Shown: one piece after another, positions 53,503 to 63,422 of the stretch
How positions within the stretch are numbered: the first letter of the stretch is position 1
Layout: each line of letters begins with the position of its first letter
Origin: Colwellia maritima
GTDB lineage: Bacteria > Pseudomonadota > Gammaproteobacteria > Enterobacterales > Alteromonadaceae
Length of the DNA: 64,000 nucleotides
Assembly: GCF_022669015.1 (NCBI RefSeq)
Contig: NZ_JAKKSL010000001.1
Span: 124,001 to 188,000 of the forward strand
Direction: 5' to 3'
Program-made: the position numbers and the translations under genes
The notes under the pieces: generated by a model
The model's input: the letters and a program-made list of their open reading frames with translations, nothing else
Database searches by the model: none
Told to the model about the DNA's origin: nothing

Positions 53503-54825
53503 CTACAGCAATAATCTTATTGAAAAATAAAGTAAAATCATACTGATAACAGAACAAAATATTGCTTTTTTTATCAAATTTACATTAAATTTTCGTTGAG
53601 AAATTTTAGAAATAAATATATTTTCGACTAAATAAGTCAACGCTATTGACAAAGAAACTATAAAAATCCAAATAATGCTATAACTACGACTAATAAAAAA
53701 ACCGGTTGCCAAAAAGCCCGTTAGAGATAAGAACAGTACTTTAGCCCCTAATTTGTATTCATCTCTATTTGCTAACCATTCTTTTTCTTTTTCAGGCGAA
53801 ATAGGCAATGTATCATTTATAATAGAATATAGTTTAAGTAGAGGAAAAACCGATACAACAAACCACAACGTATAACCCAAAAAACCTAGTTCGGCTAAAA
53901 CGAGTGCATAGGAGTTATGCGCTGTGATGTAATGATAATCTGTAAAATTCCCCATCCCCACCCCTACAAAAGGATGACTTTTGAACAAATCTATCGCAGT
54001 ATACCAAGCCTCTATCCTTTGTCCTGCACTATCTTCCTCCGCGTCAATGGTCCGAAACATTCCAATGACAATAGTTACTATAGGCGTTGTGATAAGTAAT
54101 AGAAATAATGTTTTAATTTTACCAAAGGTAAGATAAATAAACACAGTTATTATAGTAAGAAGACCTAGTAACGCTCCTCTAGAATTTGTTTTATATACCC
54201 CCCAGAACAACAAAAGAAAAATAATGCACATACCTACTTTAATTACTTTGCTTTTGTTCGTTACAAAAAAGTAATAAGCAAAAGGAATATTGATTACAAA
54301 AAACATAGCTAAATCATTAGGATCGTTAAAAACACCAACAAAAGTAATACGTGTGCCTTGAGATAAAGGTTCACCCGTCCATGCGGTACCTGATGGAGAA
54401 TTTAACTGAGAATAACCATGAAATAACATAACAAAAGTGGCGATTAAAGAAGCAAACATGATCTTTTTTACTTTATTTAAATCATATAACAATGAAGTGA
54501 ATAATAAATACGGTATAATTACTGAAATAATAAAACCAAAAGCAGAATACACCCCACCCATAGCCCAGTAATTGCGAATACCAGAAAGCAAAATAATAAT
54601 AATCAGACTAAATAGACAAGTACTGTGAATTGAAAAATTTTTAGGTGCTTGCTGAAGTAAATAAAAAACAAATGATAAAATCAGAAAAATTCTAATAAAT
54701 GGGAATTCTATAACAGACTGGCCCCACTCCTGTGGCCTTGCGAAAACTAAAAGCGTGTAAAGTAATAAAAAAAAGAAGCCTATTTCAGAGTTTTTTGATC
54801 TAATTTCAGGGGTGTATCTAGACAC
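53503..54825 (-). CDS. O-antigen ligase/polymerase-like membrane protein (exosortase-locus O-ligase type)
   Basis: Intact, 440 residues, 10-12 hydrophobic helices. LVFARPQEWG near the N-terminus, GVFNDPNDLAMFF, TNSRGALLGLL and a large periplasmic loop with HPFVGVGMGNFTDYHY and ITAHNSYALVLAELG are the Wzy_C/WaaL hallmarks. The RPQEW start is like the putative O-glycosylation ligases that accompany exosortases. It may polymerise or ligate the polymer, or glycosylate proteins; the sequence does not separate these. Confidence 0.85.
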   Translation of the reverse strand: MSRYTPEIRSKNSEIGFFFLLLYTLLVFARPQEWGQSVIEFPFIRIFLILSFVFYLLQQAPKNFSIHSTCLFSLIIIILLSGIRNYWAMGGVYSAFGFIISVIIPYLLFTSLLYDLNKVKKIMFASLIATFVMLFHGYSQLNSPSGTAWTGEPLSQGTRITFVGVFNDPNDLAMFFVINIPFAYYFFVTNKSKVIKVGMCIIFLLLFWGVYKTNSRGALLGLLTIITVFIYLTFGKIKTLFLLLITTPIVTIVIGMFRTIDAEEDSAGQRIEAWYTAIDLFKSHPFVGVGMGNFTDYHYITAHNSYALVLAELGFLGYTLWFVVSVFPLLKLYSIINDTLPISPEKEKEWLANRDEYKLGAKVLFLSLTGFLATGFFISRSYSIIWIFIVSLSIALTYLVENIFISKISQRKFNVNLIKKAIFCSVISMILLYFSIRLLL

Positions 54826-54930
54826 AATCGACCTTTTAATAAGTTATAACGACAACGGTTGTATTTTCTATCAAACATTTGATAAAAAATCATATTTACG
54901 CTATTTTGTTTAGCGTATAATTATTTAATA

Positions 54931-55857
54931 TTATGCACTAAAATTTCGCTTGACTTTTTGTAAATAACTCAAAATAGCATAAGGTAAAAATTTGAACAAC
55001 AACCCTTTAATAATAATTATTATATTATTACGACTAGCTAATAAATAAACGTTGCCGCCTTTTTTATACATACCACTTGCTACAAATTCTTGTGCATAAC
55101 GAAGGTGAATTTGTTGTTCTACATCATACCAATTCACCTCAATTTTATAACTCATAACATGCTTTTTTATGTTTGATAAACAAGCCAATTCAGCTTCATA
55201 CATTTTCAACTCATTTAATGAATAATTATCACCATGAAAAACATGTGTTGCTAGATGTTCAGCAACGTAATCAAACTCACAAACTAAGGAAAGTTTCAAC
55301 CATAAATGCCAATCATCAACGCCCATCAAACCTCTATCTTCTTCAAAACCATCAACTTGTTCTAAAAAAGATTTTCTAACCATAACTGTACAACAAGTAA
55401 ACATATTTTTAAAAATTAACTCGTGAAAAACATATCCTCTCAACTTGTTGTTAAAATTATGATTTGTAGTTACTTGCTGTTCAGTTAGTTCTACAATAAC
55501 ACCGGTATAAACTAAGCCAATTTGTTTTGGACCAAATAATTTTATTTGTTTGTAGAGCTTAGTTGGGTGCCAAAGATCGTCCTGATCACAAAAGGCTAAA
55601 AATTCTCCTCGAGATTGCGCAATTCCAAAATTTCTTGCTGCCGCAACTCCCGCGTTAGTATTATGAAACACACGGAAAATCTGGTTATTTTGTGAAATTA
55701 AGTTAATAATATTTTTGGAATTATCTGTAGAGCCATCATTAACTAATATAATCTCAATATTTTTATATGTTTGCTCTGTTAACGTTTTTAACGTTTTTTC
55801 GATAAAACGCTGTCCGTTGTATACGGGAACTATTATTGAAATTAATCCTTCAATCAT
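54931..55857 (-). CDS. Family 2 glycosyltransferase
   Basis: Intact, 308 residues. Begins ISIIVPVYNGQRFIEKTL, with VNDGSTDNSK, GVAAARNFGI and FCDQDDLWHPTKL (the DxD region), classic GT-A. No transmembrane segment, but a basic C-terminus (LQKVKRNFSA) could contact the membrane. Donor and acceptor are unknown. Between the ligase-like and FemAB-like genes on the minus strand, 19 bp after the latter. Confidence 0.88.
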   Translation of the reverse strand: MIEGLISIIVPVYNGQRFIEKTLKTLTEQTYKNIEIILVNDGSTDNSKNIINLISQNNQIFRVFHNTNAGVAAARNFGIAQSRGEFLAFCDQDDLWHPTKLYKQIKLFGPKQIGLVYTGVIVELTEQQVTTNHNFNNKLRGYVFHELIFKNMFTCCTVMVRKSFLEQVDGFEEDRGLMGVDDWHLWLKLSLVCEFDYVAEHLATHVFHGDNYSLNELKMYEAELACLSNIKKHVMSYKIEVNWYDVEQQIHLRYAQEFVASGMYKKGGNVYLLASRNNIIIIIKGLLFKFLPYAILSYLQKVKRNFSA

Positions 55858-55876
55858 TTTAACACCTATTGTCTAT

Positions 55877-56980
55877 TCATAGCTTGCAATAAAATTTCCA
55901 CTTTAACAAAGTTAAGCTATTCGTTATGGATTTTTTTAGAAGAATCACATTAAACATTTCCTCCTTTACATTACTGAAATTTTCCTTGTATGAACGGTAA
56001 AGGTCACCTTTCATGAAATCGTATAATACCTCTTCTTCGTCAATACTTGTCTTTATTTCATTAAGATGTAACAGAGTCCCTGGTGAAAAATTATCTTTAT
56101 GATTTGTATCAATACCGATTTGATAGAAAAAACGACGGCCGCAATATTTTATATTATATATAACACCGACAATCCTTTCATTAACAACAAGAGCTTTCAT
56201 AGAAAGTTGATTATTTAAGAGGAGAAACTCTGTATATTTTTTGTGAAAATAAACAAATTTTTCTGCTTTAAAAGCACCTGAAAAGCCTTTTTTATTCCAT
56301 CGTCTGTTATGCAGCAGTTCTAAATGGTTAAAAATGTTGTCCAACTCATTAAGATTTTTAACTTCAACTACTTTTCCAAGCTGTTTATTGAATTTCCTTT
56401 CTTTTCTTTGCGCTTGGGCAATAAAGTTTTTTGAGAGTGATGATGTGTATTCTAGATAATTATCCGATAAATTAATACTATAACGAACACCCATACATTG
56501 TTTTTTGATAAAACAACTTTGACCTAAACGTTCAACAACACTCAAAATGTGACCCTCTTTTAGAACATTGTTAAATTCAATACGACTAACACTATTCAAT
56601 AACGAACTAATTTGTTGCGAAATAATATCAATTGCAAAAGAGGTATTACCCTTTTCAACAAGTAAATCTAAATATTCACTACAAACCTCACATTCTTCAT
56701 CTTCACCTGTTCCTATAAATCGGAGTGTTTTTCCTGCTTGAATATATAAGGGGCATATTGCAACAATACGATCAGATACCGAAATAAACACAATCTGCAA
56801 GAGGTCACTGCTTAAATGGAATATTTCCCACCATAATTTCAACCATTCTAACGTTAGGAATATATTAGGATTATAATGATTTTCGGAAAGTGAGTGCCAA
56901 GCGGCTATTTGTTTATCGCTAAGCCCCCAAGCTGTAACAACTTCAACGAGTATTTCATTATCTAAATTATTATCAATCAT
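55877..56980 (-). CDS. GNAT-fold acetyltransferase, FemAB/CelD-like
   Basis: Intact, 367 residues. NIFLTLEWLKLWWEIF near the N-terminus and KALVVNERIVGVIYNIKYCGRRFFYQIGID near the C-terminus match the Acetyltransf_6 (BcsL/CelD-FemAB) group often found in exopolysaccharide loci, where members are thought to acylate sugars or lipid-linked units. Ending FMKGDLYRSYKENFSN is typical of the group. Substrate unknown. It is the first gene of the minus-strand block; a divergent promoter region of 90 bp separates it from the next glycosyltransferase. Confidence 0.82.
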   Translation of the reverse strand: MIDNNLDNEILVEVVTAWGLSDKQIAAWHSLSENHYNPNIFLTLEWLKLWWEIFHLSSDLLQIVFISVSDRIVAICPLYIQAGKTLRFIGTGEDEECEVCSEYLDLLVEKGNTSFAIDIISQQISSLLNSVSRIEFNNVLKEGHILSVVERLGQSCFIKKQCMGVRYSINLSDNYLEYTSSLSKNFIAQAQRKERKFNKQLGKVVEVKNLNELDNIFNHLELLHNRRWNKKGFSGAFKAEKFVYFHKKYTEFLLLNNQLSMKALVVNERIVGVIYNIKYCGRRFFYQIGIDTNHKDNFSPGTLLHLNEIKTSIDEEEVLYDFMKGDLYRSYKENFSNVKEEMFNVILLKKSITNSLTLLKWKFYCKL

Positions 56981-57070
56981 CTATTCCATCTAATCCTTTA
57001 ATCGATTAATCTAACTAAGTTCTAAGCTAATAATATTTATACAGGCCACAGGACTTTAAAAGAGACTATT

Positions 57071-58134
57071 ATGCAGCAACCAATCAATGTTTGTCATTTA
57101 TTAAGTTCATTAAACGTTGGAGGTGCAGAACGTTTTGTAATTGACTTATCGTTACAACAACAAAAAAATGGCCTCATGCCAACCATTTTAAGTTTCGGAT
57201 CAGAAGATGATGACCTCTATAAAGTTGCGGTAAAAGCGAATATCCGAGTTATATTATTAAAAAAAAAATGGTGGTCGAAAAATCTAGACACATTTGATGT
57301 GCTAAAAAAGTTTGATGTTCTTCATTTGCATTCTCCCATAATTTTAAAAGTAATTTTGCTACTCATCCCTGCATTAACACACCGTAAGTTAATTTATACT
57401 CGTCATGGAGAGGGGCAATACGACACGATAAGTTGGAAAGTAGTCCACATACTTGCCAGGCCATTCATCTCAGCTACCACCTATGTTTCAACAAATGGAC
57501 AAAACGTATTTAATAAAGTGCATGGTTGGAAAAACACACCACAAAAAGTAATAGAAAATGGTATAAACATTCCTAATGATATTATTGTTGATAATGAACC
57601 AACCGTCTTACGAATCGGTTCAGTAGGCCGAATGGTGCCTCTAAAAAGTCAAAAGGATTTAATTCTGGCTTGGGCAAATTTACCAATAAAAATCAGGTCA
57701 AAGGTTGAAATTCATCTAATAGGCGATGGTGTCTGTAGAGAGATTTTAGAGCAACAAGTCGTTAATTTAAATGCACAAATGTCCATTTTTTTTCATGGTT
57801 TTTTAAGTGACCGTTTTGATATTTTGTCTTTATTTGATTTACTTGTTGTTAGCTCCGAAAGCGAAGGTTTGTCAATTGCCATATTGGAGGCAATGGCTCA
57901 CGCTAAACCTGTTATTGCAACTAGAGTAGGTGGTAACCCACAATTAGTAAAAGATGATTTAACTGGCTATCTATATGAATATGGTGATATTAAAAAATTA
58001 TCAAATACCATTTTAACTTATTATCAAAACATGGAAGTTCTGGAGCGTCATGGCAATAATGCGAAAAAACATGTTCAAGACAATTATTCATTGGAGAAAA
58101 CCGCGCGGAGTATAATTATTTTTACAATATGTAA
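57071..58134 (+). CDS. Family 4 glycosyltransferase (frameshift at the C-terminus)
   Basis: GT-B fold, about 354 residues. NVCHLLSSLNVGGAERFVID at the N-terminus and SSESEGLSIAILEAMAHAKPV in the donor site, with the retaining-GT4 E-x7-E. The open frame runs on into the next gene, but a one-base shift at about 58111 gives the natural end SYNYFYNM and TAA at 58132-58134. Probably a cytosolic-face sugar transferase of the polymer pathway; donor unknown. Confidence 0.88.
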
Positions 58135-58147
58135 ACACAAAGTACAG

Positions 58148-59641
58148 TTGATAGTTAATTTAATATTTTCTATTAGTTTTCTCTTTTGCATATACCTAAA
58201 TACTGCAGGGGCAGAAACCTTGGCATTTGAGCTAACTCCCATTAACAAAATAACTAATGACTCAAAAACCTCATGGACAATCCCCATCCCAAATTATTTG
58301 GTAGACAAAAGAAGTAACATACAGCTATTTGATGAAAGTAACACTTTAATCAAAGCGAATTATAGTATTGTGCTGCTTTGGCCGAACAAACAAGAACGAA
58401 GATATATACGCTCGTTGTATATTTCTGTCGACAGCCCATCACCTAAAACATTTTATACTTTACAATGGGAAAACGAATACAACAGCAACATTCAAACCAA
58501 AAACGAAATTGCAAATGTAACCCACCATGCAATATTATCTTCAAACTGGTTGTCATTATCACACTACGCCCCCATGTTGACGCCACCAAAAACACACTAA
58601 ATAAGTGGTTTGATACTTCTCACAAAGCATATGGTAAATTTGTTGCTAAACCTACATTAATACCAAAGTATGAATTCGACTTAAACACTCCCTCCATTTG
58701 GCTTTATGACAGGCCATACAATTTATATTTACTTTACCTTTCAACAGGTGATTTGTATTGGAAAAATAAAGCTCATGAAGCTGCAGTTTTTTATAAGGAC
58801 CATATAGATAAAAATGGTTATTTCACATTAAAATCAGGGGATATGAAATATGCAAACACACAAGGACTCATTTTTGATCATATATTCTATCCCATGCAGA
58901 GCACTTTAGACGCTATAAATAGAATTTACATAATGACCTCTAATTGGAAACCTGAGGTGAAAAAGGAAGGTTTTTGGACAGAACGCCATCATAATGTCGC
59001 ATTAACTTCCGCAATTTCACACTGGGTGGTGACCAATGATAAAACAACATTAAAGCGAATAGATCAGTTTTTCGTTAATACCATTAGTTTTTTAGAAAAA
59101 ACGTATAATAATAACTGTCTAAAGCATTCGTATTTGTCACACGAAGGTAAAGGTCTCGATGCCAGTGTTTGTTCGCCATGGATGACCGCATTATTAGTTG
59201 AGCAATTCTGGCGTTTTTTTCATCTAACCGATGATTTTAGAAGCGTACATATTATTGAAATTTTTTCTGAATTTTTATCTGACAAAGGAGTATTCTATTT
59301 CACCTATCGTAATGAAATTTCAGCTGTCCCAAAATACTTGTCCCTCTTTGATACGAAGGAGATAGAAAGCACAGATCCTTGGTCAGAGTTACATCATGCC
59401 TGTGATGTAGTCCGGTTCATTAGCTAAAGCGGCGTATCTAAAAAAGTTTCAGAAAAAAGACTACTCTAAGCTAACCACAATATTAAACGACATGTTAAAA
59501 ACTTGTCACAGATCTATGTATAGAGGAGATAGTACAGATGCTTTGCCAATAGTACCCGCTCGGAAATTTAATTGGTGGTATGGCACTACAGCTAGCTTTA
59601 CTTGGCTACTACAAGAGCTAGACATTAATTACAAGAATTAG
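58148..59641 (+). CDS. Unrecognised secreted protein, possible alpha/alpha-barrel carbohydrate enzyme (two frameshifts)
   Basis: About 497 residues over three frames (shifts near 58575 and 59410), ending at TAG 59641. Hydrophobic start NLIFSISFLFCIYLNTAGAE looks like a signal peptide; the start codon is unsure (TTG 58148). The first ~140 residues form a beta-rich region; the rest is helical with WLYDRPYNLYLLYLSTGD, GFWTERHHNVALTSAISHW, SVCSPWMTALLVEQFW and ARKFNWWYGTTASFTWL, the pattern of (alpha/alpha) toroid glycan hydrolases or lyases. No family is recognised. It lies within the polymer cluster between two biosynthetic genes. Periplasmic trimming or degradation of the polymer is a guess. 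Confidence 0.55.
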
Positions 59642-59722
59642 CATTCTATTGTTTTCAAAATTAACTTATTATAGCTACCACATAAGCTTTTAGCTTAAGT
59701 ACGTATTCTTAATGGACTTGAA

Positions 59723-61075
59723 ATGAGCATATATAGCAAACTTTATCGAGATATTATTTTTCCTTTTTATTCTTCTTTTATCAAAAAATCAGAAGTTTAC
59801 AATGAGTATTCTCGCTCTCTAACCAGATTGAATTGGTCGAAAAGTGAGCTTATAGATTTTCAATGGCAACAACTCGAGAAACTACTTCATCACTGTTGGC
59901 ATAATGTCCCCTTTTACAAAGAGCATTGGAAACAGTCTGGTATTACAGACATTTCAGAAATAAAAAACCTTGATGATTTTGCAAAATTGCCAGTACTCAC
60001 TAAACAAGATGTTGCCGAACATTATGATCAGTTAATCCCCTCGATCTATAAAGGTAAAAATATAAAAAAAGCGACTGGAGGATCAACCGGTACCCCTTTT
60101 CGATTTGAGTTAAATGAACTTAGTAATGATGCGCGCCAAGCAATTATGTGGCGAGGTTATGGTTGGTTAGGTCTTGGACTAGGTGTTAAATCGTTATTTT
60201 TATGGGGTGATAACATAGGTGAAGCATCCAGGTTAAGAGCATTAAAAGAAAATCTATACCATCGATTCTATAACCGAAAGATGGTTAGTACTTTCACAAT
60301 GAACCTAAATAATCTTGAGGAATATATCACCACAATTAATACTTACAAACCGGAAGCCATCATCAGCTATGTTAATCCCTTGTATAAAATTGCTCAATTT
60401 ATTAATCAAAACAACATGAGAGTATTTTCTCCCAAAACTTTACTCACTGGTGCTGAACCTTTATATGATTTCCAACGAATTGAGATAGAAAAAGCCTTTA
60501 ATGCAAAAGTATATAATACTTATGGCTGTCGAGAGTTTATGTTGATTGCTGCTGAGTGTAAGAAACAACAAGGCCTACATATCAATATCGATCATTTGGT
60601 GGTTGAAACCTTAAATGAAAAAAAAGAGCCCATTACGGGCGAGGTGGGTGATATTGTTATCACAGATCTAATGAATTATGGTATGCCCTTAATTCGTTAT
60701 GTTAATGGTGATAGAGCCACTTTATCTACCTCAGCATGCACTTGTGGCAACCCTTTACCTATGATTGAAAAAGTCAATGGAAGAAAGTCGGATGTTATAA
60801 AAACCATAGCCGGACATATGATCCCTGGCGAACTTTTTCCTCACCTTTTTAAAGAATTTGAGGGGATCACTAAGTTTCAAGTAAAACAATCAAACATAAA
60901 CAATATTGACATTTATCTTGTGACAAATGAAAAGTTTAATCCAAGTGATAAACAGCTTATTACAGAAGAAATAAATAAATATAGCAAACAAGCATTAGCC
61001 ATTAATTTTCATATCGTAGACGACATACCATTAACAAGTAGTGGTAAATATCGTGTTACAATATCTGAATTATAA
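59723..61075 (+). CDS. CapK/PaaK-like adenylate-forming enzyme
   Basis: Intact, 450 residues. ATGGSTGTPFRFELNE is the ATP/AMP P-loop of the phenylacetate-CoA ligase-like group, NTYGCREFMLIAAEC and DLMNYGMPLIRYVNGD follow, and LTSSGKYRVTIS carries the C-terminal Lys. CapK-like members occur in capsule and exosortase clusters with no proven reaction; activation of a carboxylate for transfer to a sugar is the usual guess. A CxC pair (ACTCGNP) in the middle may bind zinc. Same-strand neighbours are glycosyltransferases. Confidence 0.85.
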   Translation: MSIYSKLYRDIIFPFYSSFIKKSEVYNEYSRSLTRLNWSKSELIDFQWQQLEKLLHHCWHNVPFYKEHWKQSGITDISEIKNLDDFAKLPVLTKQDVAEHYDQLIPSIYKGKNIKKATGGSTGTPFRFELNELSNDARQAIMWRGYGWLGLGLGVKSLFLWGDNIGEASRLRALKENLYHRFYNRKMVSTFTMNLNNLEEYITTINTYKPEAIISYVNPLYKIAQFINQNNMRVFSPKTLLTGAEPLYDFQRIEIEKAFNAKVYNTYGCREFMLIAAECKKQQGLHINIDHLVVETLNEKKEPITGEVGDIVITDLMNYGMPLIRYVNGDRATLSTSACTCGNPLPMIEKVNGRKSDVIKTIAGHMIPGELFPHLFKEFEGITKFQVKQSNINNIDIYLVTNEKFNPSDKQLITEEINKYSKQALAINFHIVDDIPLTSSGKYRVTISEL

Positions 61076-61103
61076 AAAACTTTATCGTCGGCTATAAAAT
61101 ATT

Positions 61104-62226
61104 GTGAAAGAAAAGATACTGATCATAACTAACCTTTACCCTCTGCCATGGCAACCGACTAGGGCTATGTTTAATTTTCAACAATTTGGTTATTTAGAGC
61201 AACATGCCGATGTATTTTATCTAATACCTGTTGCTTTTCCTGATTGGTGGAAACACCGTAATGAGCTGAAAAACACGGACTATAACCACCTATATGTTCC
61301 GTATTTTTATACCCCAAAAATCGGTCGAAGATTTTATGGAAAGTTAATGCAATGGTCGTTGATATTAACCGCAAAGGCGTGGATTAAAAAAATTTCACCG
61401 AGTAAAGTTTTAGCGAGTTTGGGCTTATCCCGATGCGGTTGCTGCAGTTGGCATCGCTAAACAAATTGGCGCTGACTTTTATTTCAAAGTGCATGGTAGT
61501 GATATCAACATGCATGCAACATTTCCAGAACGAGCCCAACAAATAGTCAGTATGGCAAAACAGGCCAAGGGCATTTTATCCGTCAGTCAAGACTTAGCAA
61601 ATAAAATGGTCGACATGGGTATCAACAAAGATAAAATTCATGTTATTTACAATGGGGTTAACTTAGAAAAATTTATCCCGCAAAAATCAGTTAATGAATC
61701 ACCTTATCTTGTCTTTGTTGGTAATTTAAAACAAGACAAAGGTGTAGTTGAGTTACTCCATGCCTTTATTCAAATTCACACTCAATTCCCTCACTTACAG
61801 CTAAAATATATTGGCTCTGGCAATATGGCCCCTCAACTACAAAACATTATAAATGAGCATCAGCTTCAAGACAAAGTTAAGCTTGAAGGGGTTAAACGTC
61901 ATGATGAATTACCCATTATTATTGCCAACGCGACATTATTAGTATTACCAAGTTATAATGAAGGTGTGCCAAATGTTGTATTAGAGGCCATGGCATGCGC
62001 TACACCGGTTGTTGTCACAAATGTAGGGGGTATTCCTGAAGTAGTGACGCCTGCTACAGGTATAATTGCCAACGAAATTACCGCTAACTGTATTTCACAA
62101 TGTTTAATACAAGCGTTAGAAAAAAATTGGGACCACCAAGCTATTCGGGCTCATGCAGAATTATTTAGTTGGACTAAAAACACAGATGAACTCACCAGTA
62201 TGATGCATTTAAAGGAAAAGAATTAA
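61104..62226 (+). CDS. Family 4 glycosyltransferase (frameshifted)
   Basis: About 374 residues over two frames joined near 61415. First part ILIITNLYPLPWQPTRAMFN; after one shift SWAYPDAVAAVGIAKQIG, FKVHGSDINM and then the donor site PSYNEGVPNVVLEAMACATPV with VTNVGGIPEVV. The initiation codon at 61104 is GTG-like with a distant purine stretch. Retaining GT4 of polymer assembly, donor unknown. It is 29 bp after the CapK-like gene and 3 bp before the next glycosyltransferase. Confidence 0.88.
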
Positions 62227-62229
62227 ACG

Positions 62230-63419
62230 ATGAATATTTTGTATCATCACCGTACACGAGGTAAAGGTGCAGAAGGTGCTCACATTAAGGGTATTGTTAC
62301 TGCATTTAGAAAGCTTGGACATCAGGTTACTTTGTCTTCCATTCATAATGTAGATCCTACAAAACCAGTGATTAAAGAGACAACAACACCAACAGAAAAT
62401 AAAAAGTCTATTAAGCACAAAATTTTAGAGTTGACTAAATACATGCCTGAGTTTGTATTTGAAGCGTTAGAGCTTCTTTATAATATCATTGCGCTTAGGC
62501 AGGTCAGAAAAACACTAAAAAACCATACACCAACCTTTATCTATGAACGTTATTCGTTATTCTTATTTGCCACAGTTTGGTATGCAAAAAAGTGTAATAT
62601 TCCGATAGTTCTTGAAGTAAATGACTCTGCGTTGGTTGAACGCGTACGCCATCTTTTATTCAAAAAATTTGCCTGTAAAATTGAGCAATGGACATTTCAA
62701 AATGCTACAGGTTTAGTTTTCATCTCGGGCTATTTTCAAACCTTGGCACAAAATAACTACCAGAACCTTGCCCCTAGCGTTATTTCACCAAATGCTGCAG
62801 ATACTGAGGTATTTAATCCAAATAACTATAATAGTGATGATGCAAAAGCCTCTTTTGGATTATCGGGAAAAGTAGTCTGTGGTTTTTTGGTGCCTTTCAC
62901 CATTGGCACGGGATAGACTGGTTTGTTGAAGAGGTGATTCTAGAGCTTAAAAATCATCCGAAACTTGTTTTATTCTTAGTAGGCGATGGCCCTAGACACC
63001 AATACATTCAAGAGTTAGCGATAAAACACAATCTTACTGAACAAATTGTTATGCCGGGACGACTTGAACATGATGAAATCCCTAATGCAGTGGCTGCTAT
63101 GGATTTTGGTATTATCCCTGATTCAAATGATTATGGATCACCAATGAAATTATTTGAATTTATGGCTATGGGAAAAGGGATGATTGTTCCTGATTACACA
63201 CCAATAACCGAAGTAGTGACAGATAAATATAATAGTTGGCTTTTTCAGCGAAAAAATAAGCAGCATTGTGTACAGCTTTTCTTTGAAATTGCATCAGATC
63301 CAGAACTATTGAAAAAAGTTGGTGAAAATGCCATTGAATATATTGAAACCCACCGTCAATGGCGACACAATGCTGAACAAATAATAAAACTAGCTAATAA
63401 TACTAGCCCAATTAAGTAA
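62230..63419 (+). CDS. Family 4 glycosyltransferase (frameshifted)
   Basis: About 396 residues over two frames, shifting near 62880: SGKVVCG then, in the next frame, VGFFGAFHHWHGIDWFVEEV. N-terminus ILYHHRTRGKGAEGAHIKGI; donor site GSPMKLFEFMAMGKGMIVPD with E-x7-E like spacing; LFLVGDGPRHQYI is the GT-B core. Probably a mannosyl or glucosyl transferase of the GT4 group; donor not predictable. Close packing (3 bp upstream, 3 bp downstream) indicates an operon. Confidence 0.87.
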
Positions 63420-63422
63420 CTG

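Noticed and set aside
57071..58600. Glycosyltransferase fused to a secreted domain
   Set aside because: A one-base shift gives a normal GT4 end with its own stop at 58132-58134, and a signal peptide starts just after; a fusion would put a signal peptide in the middle of a cytosolic enzyme.
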